Shown: positions 6,395 to 14,449, numbered from the stretch's first letter. The stretch is DNA of 19,610 nt from CBIFVZ01 sp966185765 (GCA_966185765.1 CBIFVZ010000070.1:1-19610); one strand, 5' to 3'. Program-made: numbers and translations. Notes: generated from the sequence alone by a model not told the origin.

Positions 6395-7186
6395 ATGCAG
6401 GCTGAAATTTTGTTAACGCTGAAGCTCCAGGACCGGCTGTTTGCCGACCCCAGACGTATGGCGTTACTCAAACAAATAGACCACACAGGCTCGATAAGCC
6501 AGGGTGCAAAACTTGCTGGCATCAGCTACAAAAGTGCCTGGGATGCCATCAATGACATGAACCAGCTTACCGACCAGACGCTGGTTGAGCGTGCTACCGG
6601 TGGCAAAGGTGGTGGTGGCGCACACCTCACGCCGTACGGCCATCGGCTGATTCAGCTTTACGACCTGCTCACACAGATTCAACAAAAAGCCTTTAACGTA
6701 CTGCGTGACGATACGCTACCGCTCGACAGCCTGCTGGCAGCCATTTCCCGTTTCTCTTTACAGACCAGCGCCCGCAATCAGCTATTTGGCACTGTTGTGC
6801 GCCGTGACAACGAACAGGTTCAGCAGCATCTGGAAGTGCTGTTAACTGACGGCCATACCCGCCTGCAAGCGGCGATAACCCGTCAGAGCGGCGAGCGATT
6901 ACAGCTGGATGCCGGTAAAGACGTGCTGGTACTGATTAAAGCACCGTGGGTGTCACTTAGCCGCGACGCGGTAAAAGCACAGGATGCCGATAATCAGCTA
7001 CGCGGCGTGATTACCCATGTTGAAAGCGATGACCTCCAGAGCGAAGTGCTGATGACGCTGCCGGACGGACAGACGCTGTGTGCCACCGTTTCTGCTGCCC
7101 AGGCACAGGCGGAGAACTTTGCGCCAGGTGATGAAGTGACAGCATTTTTTAACGCCGATCGCGTTATCCTCGCCACGCTGTGCTGA
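6395..7186 (+). CDS. modE: Molybdate-responsive transcriptional regulator ModE
   Basis: A dimeric transcription factor that binds molybdate, represses modABC and controls molybdoenzyme genes. It has 263 residues (E. coli 262). The N-terminal winged-helix domain (about 20-110) contains GSISQGAKLAGISYKSAWD and the glycine-rich wing ATGGKGGGGAHLT. Two C-terminal Mop/TOBE molybdate-binding repeats follow; the first carries the signature SARNQLFG (from 125), and the second lies in the last 70 residues (VLMTLPDGQTLCATV). An AGGATA ribosome site precedes the ATG. Its operator is visible upstream of modA. It is followed 76 bases later by modF on the same strand, probably as one operon. Confidence 0.97.
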   Translation: MQAEILLTLKLQDRLFADPRRMALLKQIDHTGSISQGAKLAGISYKSAWDAINDMNQLTDQTLVERATGGKGGGGAHLTPYGHRLIQLYDLLTQIQQKAFNVLRDDTLPLDSLLAAISRFSLQTSARNQLFGTVVRRDNEQVQQHLEVLLTDGHTRLQAAITRQSGERLQLDAGKDVLVLIKAPWVSLSRDAVKAQDADNQLRGVITHVESDDLQSEVLMTLPDGQTLCATVSAAQAQAENFAPGDEVTAFFNADRVILATLC

Positions 7187-7262
7187 TTCACGTCGACCCA
7201 TTGACATGGCTCGACGCAACACGTATCCCTGTAGCTTACTGCTGCAAAAAATGGGATATCAG

Positions 7263-8732
7263 ATGTCTGTGTTGCATATTTCGCAAGGCACGTTTCGCCT
7301 TAGTAACACCCGCTCGCTGTCTGTCACCGAGCTAACCCTTCACGCAGGCGAAAGCTGGGCGTTTGTTGGTGCTAACGGCAGCGGTAAATCCGCGCTGGCG
7401 CGCGCGCTCAGCGGCGAATTGCCGCTGCTGACCGGCAAGCGAACATGTACCTTTGAACGCATCGCCCGTCTGTCTTTTGAACAACTCCAGAAGCTTGTCA
7501 GCGATGAATGGCAGCGTAACAATACCGACTTACTCAGCCCCGATGAAGAAGACACCGGGCGCACCACTGCCCAAATCATTCAGGACGCGGTTAGCGATGA
7601 AACGCGCTGTCGCGAACTGGCCGAGCGCTTCGGCATTGCCCACCTGCTGACGCGGCGTTTTAAATACCTTTCTACCGGCGAGACGCGCAAAACGCTGCTG
7701 TGCCAGGCGCTGATGGCACGCCCGGACCTGCTGGTGTTTGACGAACCGTTTGACGGACTCGACGTCGCCTCGCGCGAACAGCTTGCTGAGTTGCTTAGTG
7801 AATTGAATCGTCACGGCTACACGCTGGCGCTTATTCTCAATCGCTTTGATGATATTCCCGCGTTTGTGCAACACGCGGGCGTACTGGCCGACTGTACATT
7901 GAACGAGGTTGGCCCAAAACAGCAACTGCTTGAACACGCCCTGATAGCCCAGCTTGCCTTCAGCGAGAAGCTGGCGGGCGCACAGTTACCCGATGCGGAC
8001 AGCGCCACGGCCTGCCCACAACTGCCCGCTGATCAGCCGCGCATTGTGCTTAATAACGCCACCGTTTCTTATAACGACCGACCAATTCTCCATAACCTCA
8101 GCTGGACGGTGAAACCGGGCGAACACTGGCAAATCACAGGCCCTAACGGTGCAGGGAAATCAACGCTGTTAAGCCTGATTACTGGCGATCATCCGCAGGG
8201 CTACAGCAACGACTTAACGCTGTTTGGTCGCCGGCGCGGCAGCGGCGAAACCATCTGGGACATTAAAAAGCACATCGGCTATGTCAGCAGCAGCCTGCAT
8301 CTGGATTATCGCGTCAGCGCCTCGGTGCTCACCGTGGTGCTGTCGGGTTATTTTGACTCTATCGGGCTTTATGAGGCGGCGTCGGACCGCCAGCAAAAGC
8401 TGGCACATCAATGGATTGCGCTACTTGGCATGGATAAAAACGCGGCCAATACGCCATTTCACAGCCTCTCCTGGGGCCAGCAACGGCTGGTCCTGATTGC
8501 CCGTGCGCTGGTGAAACATCCGGCGTTGCTCATCCTCGACGAGCCGCTACAGGGGCTGGACCCACTCAACCGCCAGTTGGTGCGTCGCTTTGTTGATATC
8601 CTGATTGGCGAAGGGGACACCCAACTGCTGTTTGTGTCACATCACGCTGAAGATGCTCCGCAATGCATTACCCACCGTCTGAGCTTTGTGCCGGATGGCG
8701 ATGTTTACCGCTATCAGCTTGATACACTTTAG
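7263..8732 (+). CDS. modF: ModF, duplicated ABC-type ATPase of the molybdate locus
   Basis: A soluble protein with two fused ABC domains, 489 residues (E. coli ModF 490). No membrane partner is known and its role is unclear; in E. coli it was also called PhrA. Domain 1 has Walker A GANGSGKS (36-43), signature LSTGE (135-139) and Walker B LLVFDE (155-160). Domain 2 has Walker A GPNGAGKST (292-300), signature LSWGQQR (from 401) and Walker B LLILDE followed by PLQGLD. Both signatures depart from LSGGQ, as in E. coli ModF. I chose the ATG at 7263 (MSVLHISQGTFRL) because it matches the family start. A longer in-frame start at 7206 adds 19 residues with no family resemblance. It is probably cotranscribed with modE. 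Confidence 0.93.
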   Translation: MSVLHISQGTFRLSNTRSLSVTELTLHAGESWAFVGANGSGKSALARALSGELPLLTGKRTCTFERIARLSFEQLQKLVSDEWQRNNTDLLSPDEEDTGRTTAQIIQDAVSDETRCRELAERFGIAHLLTRRFKYLSTGETRKTLLCQALMARPDLLVFDEPFDGLDVASREQLAELLSELNRHGYTLALILNRFDDIPAFVQHAGVLADCTLNEVGPKQQLLEHALIAQLAFSEKLAGAQLPDADSATACPQLPADQPRIVLNNATVSYNDRPILHNLSWTVKPGEHWQITGPNGAGKSTLLSLITGDHPQGYSNDLTLFGRRRGSGETIWDIKKHIGYVSSSLHLDYRVSASVLTVVLSGYFDSIGLYEAASDRQQKLAHQWIALLGMDKNAANTPFHSLSWGQQRLVLIARALVKHPALLILDEPLQGLDPLNRQLVRRFVDILIGEGDTQLLFVSHHAEDAPQCITHRLSFVPDGDVYRYQLDTL

Positions 8733-8739
8733 GAAAGTT

Positions 8740-8760
8740 CAGGGGAGCAGGCCTCCCCTG
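8740..8760 (+). terminator. Hairpin after modF, possible weak or factor-assisted terminator
   Basis: An 8-bp stem (CAGGGGAG at 8740-8747, CTCCCCTG at 8753-8760) with a 5-base loop, starting seven bases after the modF stop. No T-run follows directly, so it could equally be an mRNA-stabilising hairpin. Confidence 0.5.
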
Positions 8761-8851
8761 CGCTGAGCGTATTTTCAGATAAGACGTACCAGACGTTTCA
8801 TCTTATTGATTTTTAGCGCATTTCATTCTGGAGTGCAGACATCACGCCTCA

Positions 8852-8867
8852 GTGTAAACGATTCCAC
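8852..8867 (+). promoter_or_regulatory. External gal operator (OE)
   Basis: The sequence GTGTAAACGATTCCAC is identical to the E. coli external operator as I remember it. It is the binding site for GalR (and GalS), upstream of the promoters. Its centre is 113 bp from the centre of the internal operator, the spacing needed for the GalR-HU repression loop. Confidence 0.92.
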
Positions 8868-8870
8868 TAT

Positions 8871-8913
8871 TTTCACCCATGTCACACTTTTTGCCCTTCT
8901 GTTATGCTAAGGT
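8871..8913 (+). promoter_or_regulatory. gal promoter region: CRP site and overlapping P1/P2 -10 hexamers
   Basis: A CRP site reads TTTCA-N6-TCACA (8871-8886); the right half is consensus and the left is weaker. Then come two overlapping -10 elements, TATGCT (8903-8908, equivalent to P2) and TAAGGT (8908-8913, equivalent to P1, where E. coli has TATGGT). In E. coli, cAMP-CRP favours P1 over P2. No good -35 is present, as expected for an activator-dependent promoter. Confidence 0.85.
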
Positions 8914-8945
8914 TAATTCATGAACCGGGCTTAATGGAGCAAATA

Positions 8946-9962
8946 ATGAAAGTTCTGGTAACAGGTGGTAGCGGTTACATTGGCAGTCATACCTGTGTGC
9001 AACTGCTCGAGAAGGGACATGACGTCATCATTCTGGATAATCTGTGTAACAGCAAACACAGCGTGGTGCCGGTCATTGAACGCCTTGGCGGCAAAGCCCC
9101 GCTGTTTATTGAAGGCGATGTACGCGACGACGCGCTACTGGCGCGCATTTTTAGCGAGCACGCTATCGACGCCGTGATTCACTTTGCCGCCCTGAAGGCG
9201 GTGGGCGAATCCGTCCATAAGCCACTGGAATACTACGATACCAATGTCACCGGCACCTTACGCCTGGCAAACGCCATGCGCAATGCAGGCGTGACGAATT
9301 TTATTTTCAGTTCTTCCGCCACCGTTTACGGCGATCAACCGAAGATCCCGTATGTGGAAAGCTTCCCTACCGGTCGTCCGGCAAGCCCCTATGGCCGCAG
9401 CAAGCTGATGGTTGAGCAGATCCTGACCGATTTACAGACCGCCCACCCGGAGTTTAGCGTGGCCCTACTGCGCTATTTCAACCCGGTAGGCGCCCATCCG
9501 TCTGGCGACATGGGTGAGGATCCACAGGGCATTCCGAACAACCTGATGCCCTACATTGCCCAGGTGGCCGTTGGACGTCGCGAGTCGCTCTCGGTGTTTG
9601 GTAACGATTACCCTACCGCCGATGGCACCGCAGTGCGTGATTACATCCACGTGATGGATCTGGCCGACGGCCACGTTGCCGCCATGCAGCACCTAGCTGG
9701 CAAGCCAGGCGTACATATTTATAACCTGGGTGCCGGTGTTGGCAGCAGCGTGCTGGACGTGGTCAACGCTTTCAGCCGAGCCTGCGGCAAACCGGTGAAC
9801 TACCATTTTGCCCCGCGTCGCGCAGGCGATCTGCCCGCCTACTGGGCCGATGCCAGCAAAGCCGACAAAGACCTGAACTGGCGCGTCACGCGCACGCTGG
9901 ATGACACCGCGCAGGATACCTGGCGCTGGCAGTCGCGACATCCGCAGGGCTATCCTGATTAA
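8946..9962 (+). CDS. galE: UDP-glucose 4-epimerase
   Basis: Interconverts UDP-galactose and UDP-glucose with tightly bound NAD in the cytosol, feeding the Leloir pathway and lipopolysaccharide synthesis. It has 338 residues, as in E. coli. It is a short-chain dehydrogenase fold with the NAD motif GGSGYIG (7-13) and catalytic Ser124, Tyr149 and Lys153 (FSSSATVYG; SPYGRSK). I chose the ATG at 8946 (MKVLVTGGSGYIG), which has a GGAG site upstream. A longer in-frame start at 8904 would overlap the promoter hexamers. It is the first gene of galETKM; the internal GalR operator lies within codons 7-12. Confidence 0.97.
   Translation: MKVLVTGGSGYIGSHTCVQLLEKGHDVIILDNLCNSKHSVVPVIERLGGKAPLFIEGDVRDDALLARIFSEHAIDAVIHFAALKAVGESVHKPLEYYDTNVTGTLRLANAMRNAGVTNFIFSSSATVYGDQPKIPYVESFPTGRPASPYGRSKLMVEQILTDLQTAHPEFSVALLRYFNPVGAHPSGDMGEDPQGIPNNLMPYIAQVAVGRRESLSVFGNDYPTADGTAVRDYIHVMDLADGHVAAMQHLAGKPGVHIYNLGAGVGSSVLDVVNAFSRACGKPVNYHFAPRRAGDLPAYWADASKADKDLNWRVTRTLDDTAQDTWRWQSRHPQGYPD
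8965..8980 (+). promoter_or_regulatory. Internal gal operator (OI) inside galE
   Basis: GTGGTAGCGGTTACAT lies within the galE coding sequence, at the codons for the glycine-rich NAD loop. It is identical to the E. coli internal operator as I remember it. It is the second anchor for the GalR repression loop. Confidence 0.9.
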
Positions 9963-9971
9963 GGACTTACG

Positions 9972-11018
9972 ATGGAGCAATTCAATCCGGTCGATCATCC
10001 GCATCGCCGTTATAACCCGTTGACTGGACAATGGATCCTCGTCTCACCACATCGCGCTAAGCGCCCCTGGCAGGGGGCGCAGGAAGCCGCCTCAGCACAA
10101 ACGCTGCCGCAGCACAGCCCTGACTGCTACCTCTGCCCAGGCAACACTCGCGTGACCGGCGACAAGAACCCGGACTATACCGGTACTTACGTTTTTACCA
10201 ATGATTTCGCTGCACTTATGGTCGATACCCCACAAGCACCGCAGAGCAACGATCCGCTGATGCGCGCCCAGAGCGCGCGCGGCACCAGCCGGGTTATTTG
10301 TTTTTCCCCCGATCACAGCAAAACGCTGCCGGAGCTGACGCTGCCTGCGCTTGAAGAAGTGGTGAAGACCTGGCAGGCGCAAACCGCCGAACTGGGCGAG
10401 CAGTACCCGTGGGTGCAGGTGTTTGAAAACAAAGGTGCAGCAATGGGCTGCTCCAACCCGCATCCCCACGGTCAGGTATGGGCCAACAGCTTTTTACCCA
10501 ATGAAGTCGCGCGTGAAGACATCACACAGCGGGATTATTTTGCCGAGTACGGCTCGCCGATGTTGCTCGACTATGTGCAGCGCGAACTGGCTGACGGCAG
10601 CCGTACGGTAGTAGAAACTGAGCACTGGCTGGCAGTAGTGCCGTACTGGGCGGCCTGGCCGTTTGAAACGCTACTGTTGCCAAAAACCCAGGTGCTGCGC
10701 CTGCCCGATTTAAGCGATGCGCAGCGTGCAGACCTGGCGCTGGCGCTGAAAAAACTCACCAGCCGCTACGATAACCTGTTCCACTGCTCATTTCCGTACT
10801 CAATGGGCTGGCACGGCGCGCCGTTTAATCATGAAGAGAACCCGCACTGGCAGCTTCATGCTCACTTCTATCCGCCGCTGTTACGCTCTGCCACAGTGCG
10901 AAAATTTATGGTGGGTTATGAAATGCTGGCAGAGACTCAACGCGACTTAACGCCTGAGCAGGCGGCCGAAAAACTGCGCGCGGTCAGCGACATCCATTTT
11001 CGCGAATCCGGAGAATAA
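9972..11018 (+). CDS. galT: Galactose-1-phosphate uridylyltransferase
   Basis: Transfers UMP from UDP-glucose to galactose-1-phosphate through a uridylylated histidine, the middle step of the Leloir pathway. It has 348 residues, as in E. coli. It is a HIT-superfamily enzyme. The zinc ligands of the E. coli enzyme are all present (Cys52 and Cys55 in CYLCPGN, His115, His164), and the nucleophile is His166 in SNPHPHGQVW. A second family stretch is HGAPFNHEENPHWQLHAHFY. It starts nine bases after galE with an AAGGA ribosome site overlapping the galE stop region, and ends two bases before galK, so it is tightly coupled in the operon. Confidence 0.97.
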   Translation: MEQFNPVDHPHRRYNPLTGQWILVSPHRAKRPWQGAQEAASAQTLPQHSPDCYLCPGNTRVTGDKNPDYTGTYVFTNDFAALMVDTPQAPQSNDPLMRAQSARGTSRVICFSPDHSKTLPELTLPALEEVVKTWQAQTAELGEQYPWVQVFENKGAAMGCSNPHPHGQVWANSFLPNEVAREDITQRDYFAEYGSPMLLDYVQRELADGSRTVVETEHWLAVVPYWAAWPFETLLLPKTQVLRLPDLSDAQRADLALALKKLTSRYDNLFHCSFPYSMGWHGAPFNHEENPHWQLHAHFYPPLLRSATVRKFMVGYEMLAETQRDLTPEQAAEKLRAVSDIHFRESGE

Positions 11019-11020
11019 TA

Positions 11021-12169
11021 ATGAGCCTGAAAGATAAAACCTCCTCGCTGTTTGCTAACACATTCGGCTACCCCGCAAGCCATGTTATCCAGGCCCCCGG
11101 GCGCGTGAACCTGATTGGTGAACACACTGACTATAACGACGGTTTTGTGCTGCCCTGCGCCATCGACTACCAGACGGTTATCGCCTGTGCAGCGCGTGAC
11201 GACCGTAAAGTGCGCGTAATTGCCGCCGACTATGACAATGAAACGGATGCGTTTTCACTTGATGAGCCGATTCTGAGCGTTGAACATCAGCAGTGGGCGA
11301 ACTACGTGCGCGGCGTGATTAAACATCTGCAAAAACGCGACGCCCGCTTTGGTGGCGCCGACCTGGTCATCAGCGGCAACGTGCCGCAGGGAGCGGGTCT
11401 TAGCTCATCGGCCGCACTGGAAGTCGCGGTCGGAAAAGTGTTTCAACAGTTGTATCACCTGCCGCTTGATGGTGCGCAGCTGGCCCTCACTGGACAGGAG
11501 GCGGAGAACCAGTTTGTTGGCTGTAACTGCGGCATTATGGATCAGCTCATTTCCGCGCTGGGCAAAAAAGACCATGCGCTACTTATTGACTGTCGTACCC
11601 TCGGTACAAAAGCCGTGCCGATGCCACAAGGGGTGAGCGTGGTCATTATTAACAGTAACTTTAAGCGCACGCTGGTGGGCAGTGAGTACAACACGCGCCG
11701 CGAGCAGTGCGAAACTGGCGCACGCTTCTTCCAGCAAAAGGCACTGCGCGACGTCAGCCTGGATGAATTTAACCGTGTCGCCCAGGAGCTTGACCCGGTG
11801 GTCGCTAAACGTGTGCGCCACGTGCTGAGCGAAAATGCCCGTACGGTTGAAGCCGCTGCAGCACTCGCCCAGGGCAACCTTACGCGCATGGGCGAGCTGA
11901 TGGCACAATCGCACGCCTCAATGCGCGACGACTTTGAAATCACCGTACCGCAGATAGACATGCTGGTGGAGATAGTGAAAGCCGTTATCGGTGACAAAGG
12001 CGGCGTGCGTATGACGGGTGGCGGTTTTGGCGGCTGTGTGGTAGCGCTGGTGCCTGAAGCGCTGGTCCCTGCGGTCAAAGATGCGGTAGCACAACAGTAC
12101 GAAGCCCAAACCGGTATCAAAGAGACGTTTTACGTGTGCAAATCTTCACAAGGAGCGGGACAGTGCTAA
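11021..12169 (+). CDS. galK: Galactokinase
   Basis: Phosphorylates alpha-D-galactose at C1 with ATP, the entry step of the Leloir pathway. It has 382 residues, as in E. coli. It is a GHMP-family kinase. The galactokinase signature GRVNLIGEHTDYND occupies 27-40, the ATP-binding loop is PQGAGLSSSAALE, the catalytic-aspartate region is CNCGIMDQLISALG, and the third GHMP motif is MTGGGFGGCVVAL. A GGAGAAT ribosome site spans the galT stop. The 3' end overlaps the galM start by seven bases. Confidence 0.97.
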   Translation: MSLKDKTSSLFANTFGYPASHVIQAPGRVNLIGEHTDYNDGFVLPCAIDYQTVIACAARDDRKVRVIAADYDNETDAFSLDEPILSVEHQQWANYVRGVIKHLQKRDARFGGADLVISGNVPQGAGLSSSAALEVAVGKVFQQLYHLPLDGAQLALTGQEAENQFVGCNCGIMDQLISALGKKDHALLIDCRTLGTKAVPMPQGVSVVIINSNFKRTLVGSEYNTRREQCETGARFFQQKALRDVSLDEFNRVAQELDPVVAKRVRHVLSENARTVEAAAALAQGNLTRMGELMAQSHASMRDDFEITVPQIDMLVEIVKAVIGDKGGVRMTGGGFGGCVVALVPEALVPAVKDAVAQQYEAQTGIKETFYVCKSSQGAGQC

Positions 12170-13203
12170 AAGAGACTCCGCAACTGGCGCCGGACGGCCA
12201 GCCGTACCGTATTTCAACCCTGCGCAATGATGCAGGCATGGTGGTTACACTCATGGACTGGGGTGCCACGTTGCTTTCCTGCCGTGTTCCCCTGCACGAT
12301 GGCAGCGTGCGTGAAACCCTGCTTGGCTGTCCCAGCCCGGAAGTCTGGCATGAGCAAAGTGCCTTTCTCGGCGCCGCTGTGGGCCGCTATGCAAACCGCA
12401 TCGCCAACAGCCGCTTTACCCTTGATGGGCAGCAATACCATTTAACGCCAAGCCAGGGTGCTCATCAGCTGCACGGTGGTCCTGAAGGCTTCGACAAACG
12501 CCGCTGGCGCATTCAGCGCCAGAACGAATGCGAAGTGGTTTACCGTCTGGATTCGCCGGACGGCGACCAGGGATTTCCGGGTAACTGCGACGTTATCGCG
12601 CTGTATACCCTGACTGACGACAATCGCCTGGTGATTGAGTTTCGCGCCCAGGTTGATAAGCCCTGTCCGGTTAATCTTACCAACCACGCCTATTTCAATC
12701 TTGACGGCACTCAGAGTGACGTGCGTGGTCATCGTCTACAGCTGCTGGCGGATGCGTTTTTGCCGGTTGACGAAGATGGCATACCGGATGCGCCACTGCG
12801 CGAGGTGGCAGGGACCAGTTTTGACTTCCGCAACGCCAAAACGATTTCTCAGGATTTCCTTAGCGATGATGAGCAGAATAAAGTTCGCGGTTACGACCAT
12901 GCCTTTTTGCTTCAGGCGGCGGGCGATGTGACAAAACCCGCGGCACAACTTTGGTCGGCCGACAACCGTTTACAGATGACGGTCTATACCACTGCGCCCG
13001 CACTACAGTTCTATTCCGGGAACTTTCTGGACGGCACGCCAGCACGTGAGCAAGGCAGCTACAGCGCATATCAGGGACTGGCGCTGGAAAGTGAGTTTCT
13101 CCCTGACAGCCCGAACCATCCGCACTGGCCTCAGCCAGACTGCATTCTGCGTCCCGGGCAGGAATATGTGAGCGTAACACAATACCATTTCCAGGCGCTG
13201 TAA
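12163..13203 (+). CDS. galM: Aldose 1-epimerase (galactose mutarotase)
   Basis: Interconverts the alpha and beta anomers of galactose and other aldoses, supplying GalK with the alpha form. With a GTG start at 12163 the protein is 346 residues, equal to E. coli GalM, and catalytic residues fall at His104, His175 and Glu309, exactly the family numbering. The GTG overlaps the last seven bases of galK and has an AAGGAG ribosome site, as in E. coli. An in-frame ATG at 12136 would add nine residues that merely read galK sequence in another frame, so I reject it. It is the last gene of galETKM. Confidence 0.95.
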   Translation: MLKETPQLAPDGQPYRISTLRNDAGMVVTLMDWGATLLSCRVPLHDGSVRETLLGCPSPEVWHEQSAFLGAAVGRYANRIANSRFTLDGQQYHLTPSQGAHQLHGGPEGFDKRRWRIQRQNECEVVYRLDSPDGDQGFPGNCDVIALYTLTDDNRLVIEFRAQVDKPCPVNLTNHAYFNLDGTQSDVRGHRLQLLADAFLPVDEDGIPDAPLREVAGTSFDFRNAKTISQDFLSDDEQNKVRGYDHAFLLQAAGDVTKPAAQLWSADNRLQMTVYTTAPALQFYSGNFLDGTPAREQGSYSAYQGLALESEFLPDSPNHPHWPQPDCILRPGQEYVSVTQYHFQAL

Positions 13204-13208
13204 CGGTT

Positions 13209-13226
13209 CGCCCCTTAACCGGGGCG
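13209..13226 (+). terminator. Possible terminator of the gal operon
   Basis: A 6-bp GC stem (CGCCCC at 13209-13214, GGGGCG at 13221-13226) with a 6-base loop, six bases after the galM stop. It is followed by ATATCTTTA rather than a proper T-run, so it may be weak or Rho-assisted. Confidence 0.5.
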
Positions 13227-13420
13227 ATATCTTTAGAGTAATGTCGCCCATGTTTTCAGGTTGAACAGCCCGTAGTAACCACCCGTGTCATTTTCTCACT
13301 AATTCTGCTTTCCTCCTGTGCAAATCGTTGTGTTTTTCAGCAACAGAGACAAAAAAACCACCTCTCATTCACAGTTGCCTTACACTCCCGCTCTATTTTC
13401 GCTATGTTAAAGGACAGACG

Positions 13421-13450
13421 TTGCTGCAATGTCCGTCACAGCAATATAAT
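13421..13450 (+). promoter_or_regulatory. Promoter of gpmA
   Basis: A perfect -10 TATAAT (13445-13450) with an 18-base spacer to TTGCTG (13421-13426), which matches only the TTG half of the -35 consensus. The -10 lies inside the Fur box. Confidence 0.65.
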
Positions 13451-13463
13451 GAGAATTGTTATC
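13445..13463 (+). promoter_or_regulatory. Fur box upstream of gpmA
   Basis: TATAATGAGAATTGTTATC matches the 19-base Fur consensus at 15 of 19 positions, and a further ATC repeat follows. gpmA has been reported as Fur-regulated in E. coli, so iron-dependent repression is plausible here too. Confidence 0.75.
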
Positions 13464-13492
13464 ATCATCCTGGGCTTATGAAGGAGTAAATT

Positions 13493-14245
13493 ATGACTGT
13501 AACTAAGCTGGTACTGGTACGTCACGGCGAAAGTCAATGGAACAATGAAAACCGCTTCACCGGCTGGTATGACGTTGATCTGTCTGAAAAAGGTGTGGGC
13601 GAAGCCAAAGCAGCAGGTAAGCTGCTCAAAGAGGAAGGCTTCTCCTTTGATTTTGCTTATACCTCTGTGCTGAAACGTGCCATCCATACGCTGTGGAATG
13701 TGCTGGATCAGCTGGATCAGGCATGGCTACCGGTTGAGAAGTCCTGGAAATTGAATGAGCGTCACTACGGTGCGCTTCAGGGTCTCAATAAAGCAGAAAC
13801 CGCAGAGAAATATGGTGACGAGCAGGTTAAGCAGTGGCGACGTGGCTTTGCAGTGACCCCGCCGGAGCTGACGAAAGATGATGAACGCTATCCGGGCCAC
13901 GACCCGCGTTATGCAAAACTGACCGAGAAAGAGCTGCCGCTGACTGAAAGCCTGGCGCTGACTATCGACCGCGTTATCCCTTACTGGAATGAAACCATTC
14001 TGCCGCGTCTGAAAAGCGGTGAGCGCGTGATCATTGCCGCTCACGGTAACTCGCTGCGCGCCCTGGTGAAATATCTGGATAACATGAGCGAAGATGAAAT
14101 TCTTGAGCTGAACATCCCGACCGGTGTACCGCTGGTTTATGAATTCGATGAAAACTTCAAGCCAATCAAACACTACTACCTGGGCAACGCTGACGAAATC
14201 GCCGCAAAAGCCGCAGCAGTAGCTAACCAGGGCAAAGCGAAGTAA
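13493..14245 (+). CDS. gpmA: 2,3-bisphosphoglycerate-dependent phosphoglycerate mutase
   Basis: Interconverts 3- and 2-phosphoglycerate in glycolysis and gluconeogenesis through a phosphohistidine. It has 250 residues, as in E. coli. It is in the histidine phosphatase superfamily; the signature LVRHGESQWN carries the nucleophile His11. Arg62, Glu89 and His184 (AAHGNSLR) complete the active site. The start has a good AAGGAG ribosome site. A Fur box overlaps its promoter. Its terminator has been duplicated by insertion of a miniature element, so the natural 3' end of the mRNA probably now includes about 160 extra bases. Confidence 0.97.
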   Translation: MTVTKLVLVRHGESQWNNENRFTGWYDVDLSEKGVGEAKAAGKLLKEEGFSFDFAYTSVLKRAIHTLWNVLDQLDQAWLPVEKSWKLNERHYGALQGLNKAETAEKYGDEQVKQWRRGFAVTPPELTKDDERYPGHDPRYAKLTEKELPLTESLALTIDRVIPYWNETILPRLKSGERVIIAAHGNSLRALVKYLDNMSEDEILELNIPTGVPLVYEFDENFKPIKHYYLGNADEIAAKAAAVANQGKAK

Positions 14246-14260
14246 GCGCTTAGCGTTATA

Positions 14261-14282
14261 AAGCGCGGCAGTTGCCGCGCTT
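14261..14282 (+). repeat. Proximal gpmA hairpin copy (target duplication)
   Basis: A 10-bp stem (AAGCGCGGCA at 14261-14270, TGCCGCGCTT at 14273-14282) with a 2-base centre, 15 bases after the gpmA stop. It is identical to 14424-14445. It is followed by CAGATT from the element instead of a T-run, so it is a hairpin without its U-tract. Confidence 0.88.
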
Positions 14283-14423
14283 CAGATTGCTGACAAAGAA
14301 GGAAAAAACGTGGTTTTTCCTTCTTTGTGGTTAGCAGATGAAAATCAATGAATTGATTTTCCTTATTTTTTATTGGGTGTCATTCATCCTGTCTGAGACA
14401 GGATGAGATAAGGCATCAGTCTC
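14283..14423 (+). mobile_element. Miniature terminator-inserting element, copy B (downstream of gpmA)
   Basis: A 141-base non-coding element, 134/141 identical to 5959-6099 with no gaps. It has the same ends (CAGATTGCTGAC and GGCATCAGTCTC) and the same three stem-loops: the 15-bp A/T-rich stem 1 with loop ACGTGG, the GAAAATCAAT stem 2, and the CATCCTGTC stem 3. It is flanked by a perfect 22-bp direct repeat consisting of the full gpmA terminator hairpin. Here it lies in forward orientation relative to the upstream gene, opposite to copy A relative to acrZ. It should be transcribed as part of the gpmA 3' UTR. Confidence 0.9.
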
Positions 14424-14449
14424 AAGCGCGGCAGTTGCCGCGCTTTTTT
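14424..14449 (+). terminator. Distal gpmA terminator: second hairpin copy with T-tract
   Basis: The same hairpin as 14261-14282 (arms 14424-14433 and 14436-14445), followed by an uninterrupted T-run to 14449. This is a strong Rho-independent terminator and the expected 3' end of gpmA transcripts. Confidence 0.92.

Noticed and set aside
7206..7262. A longer start for modF
   Set aside because: The extra 19 residues have no family resemblance; MSVLHISQGTF at 7263 matches the known start.
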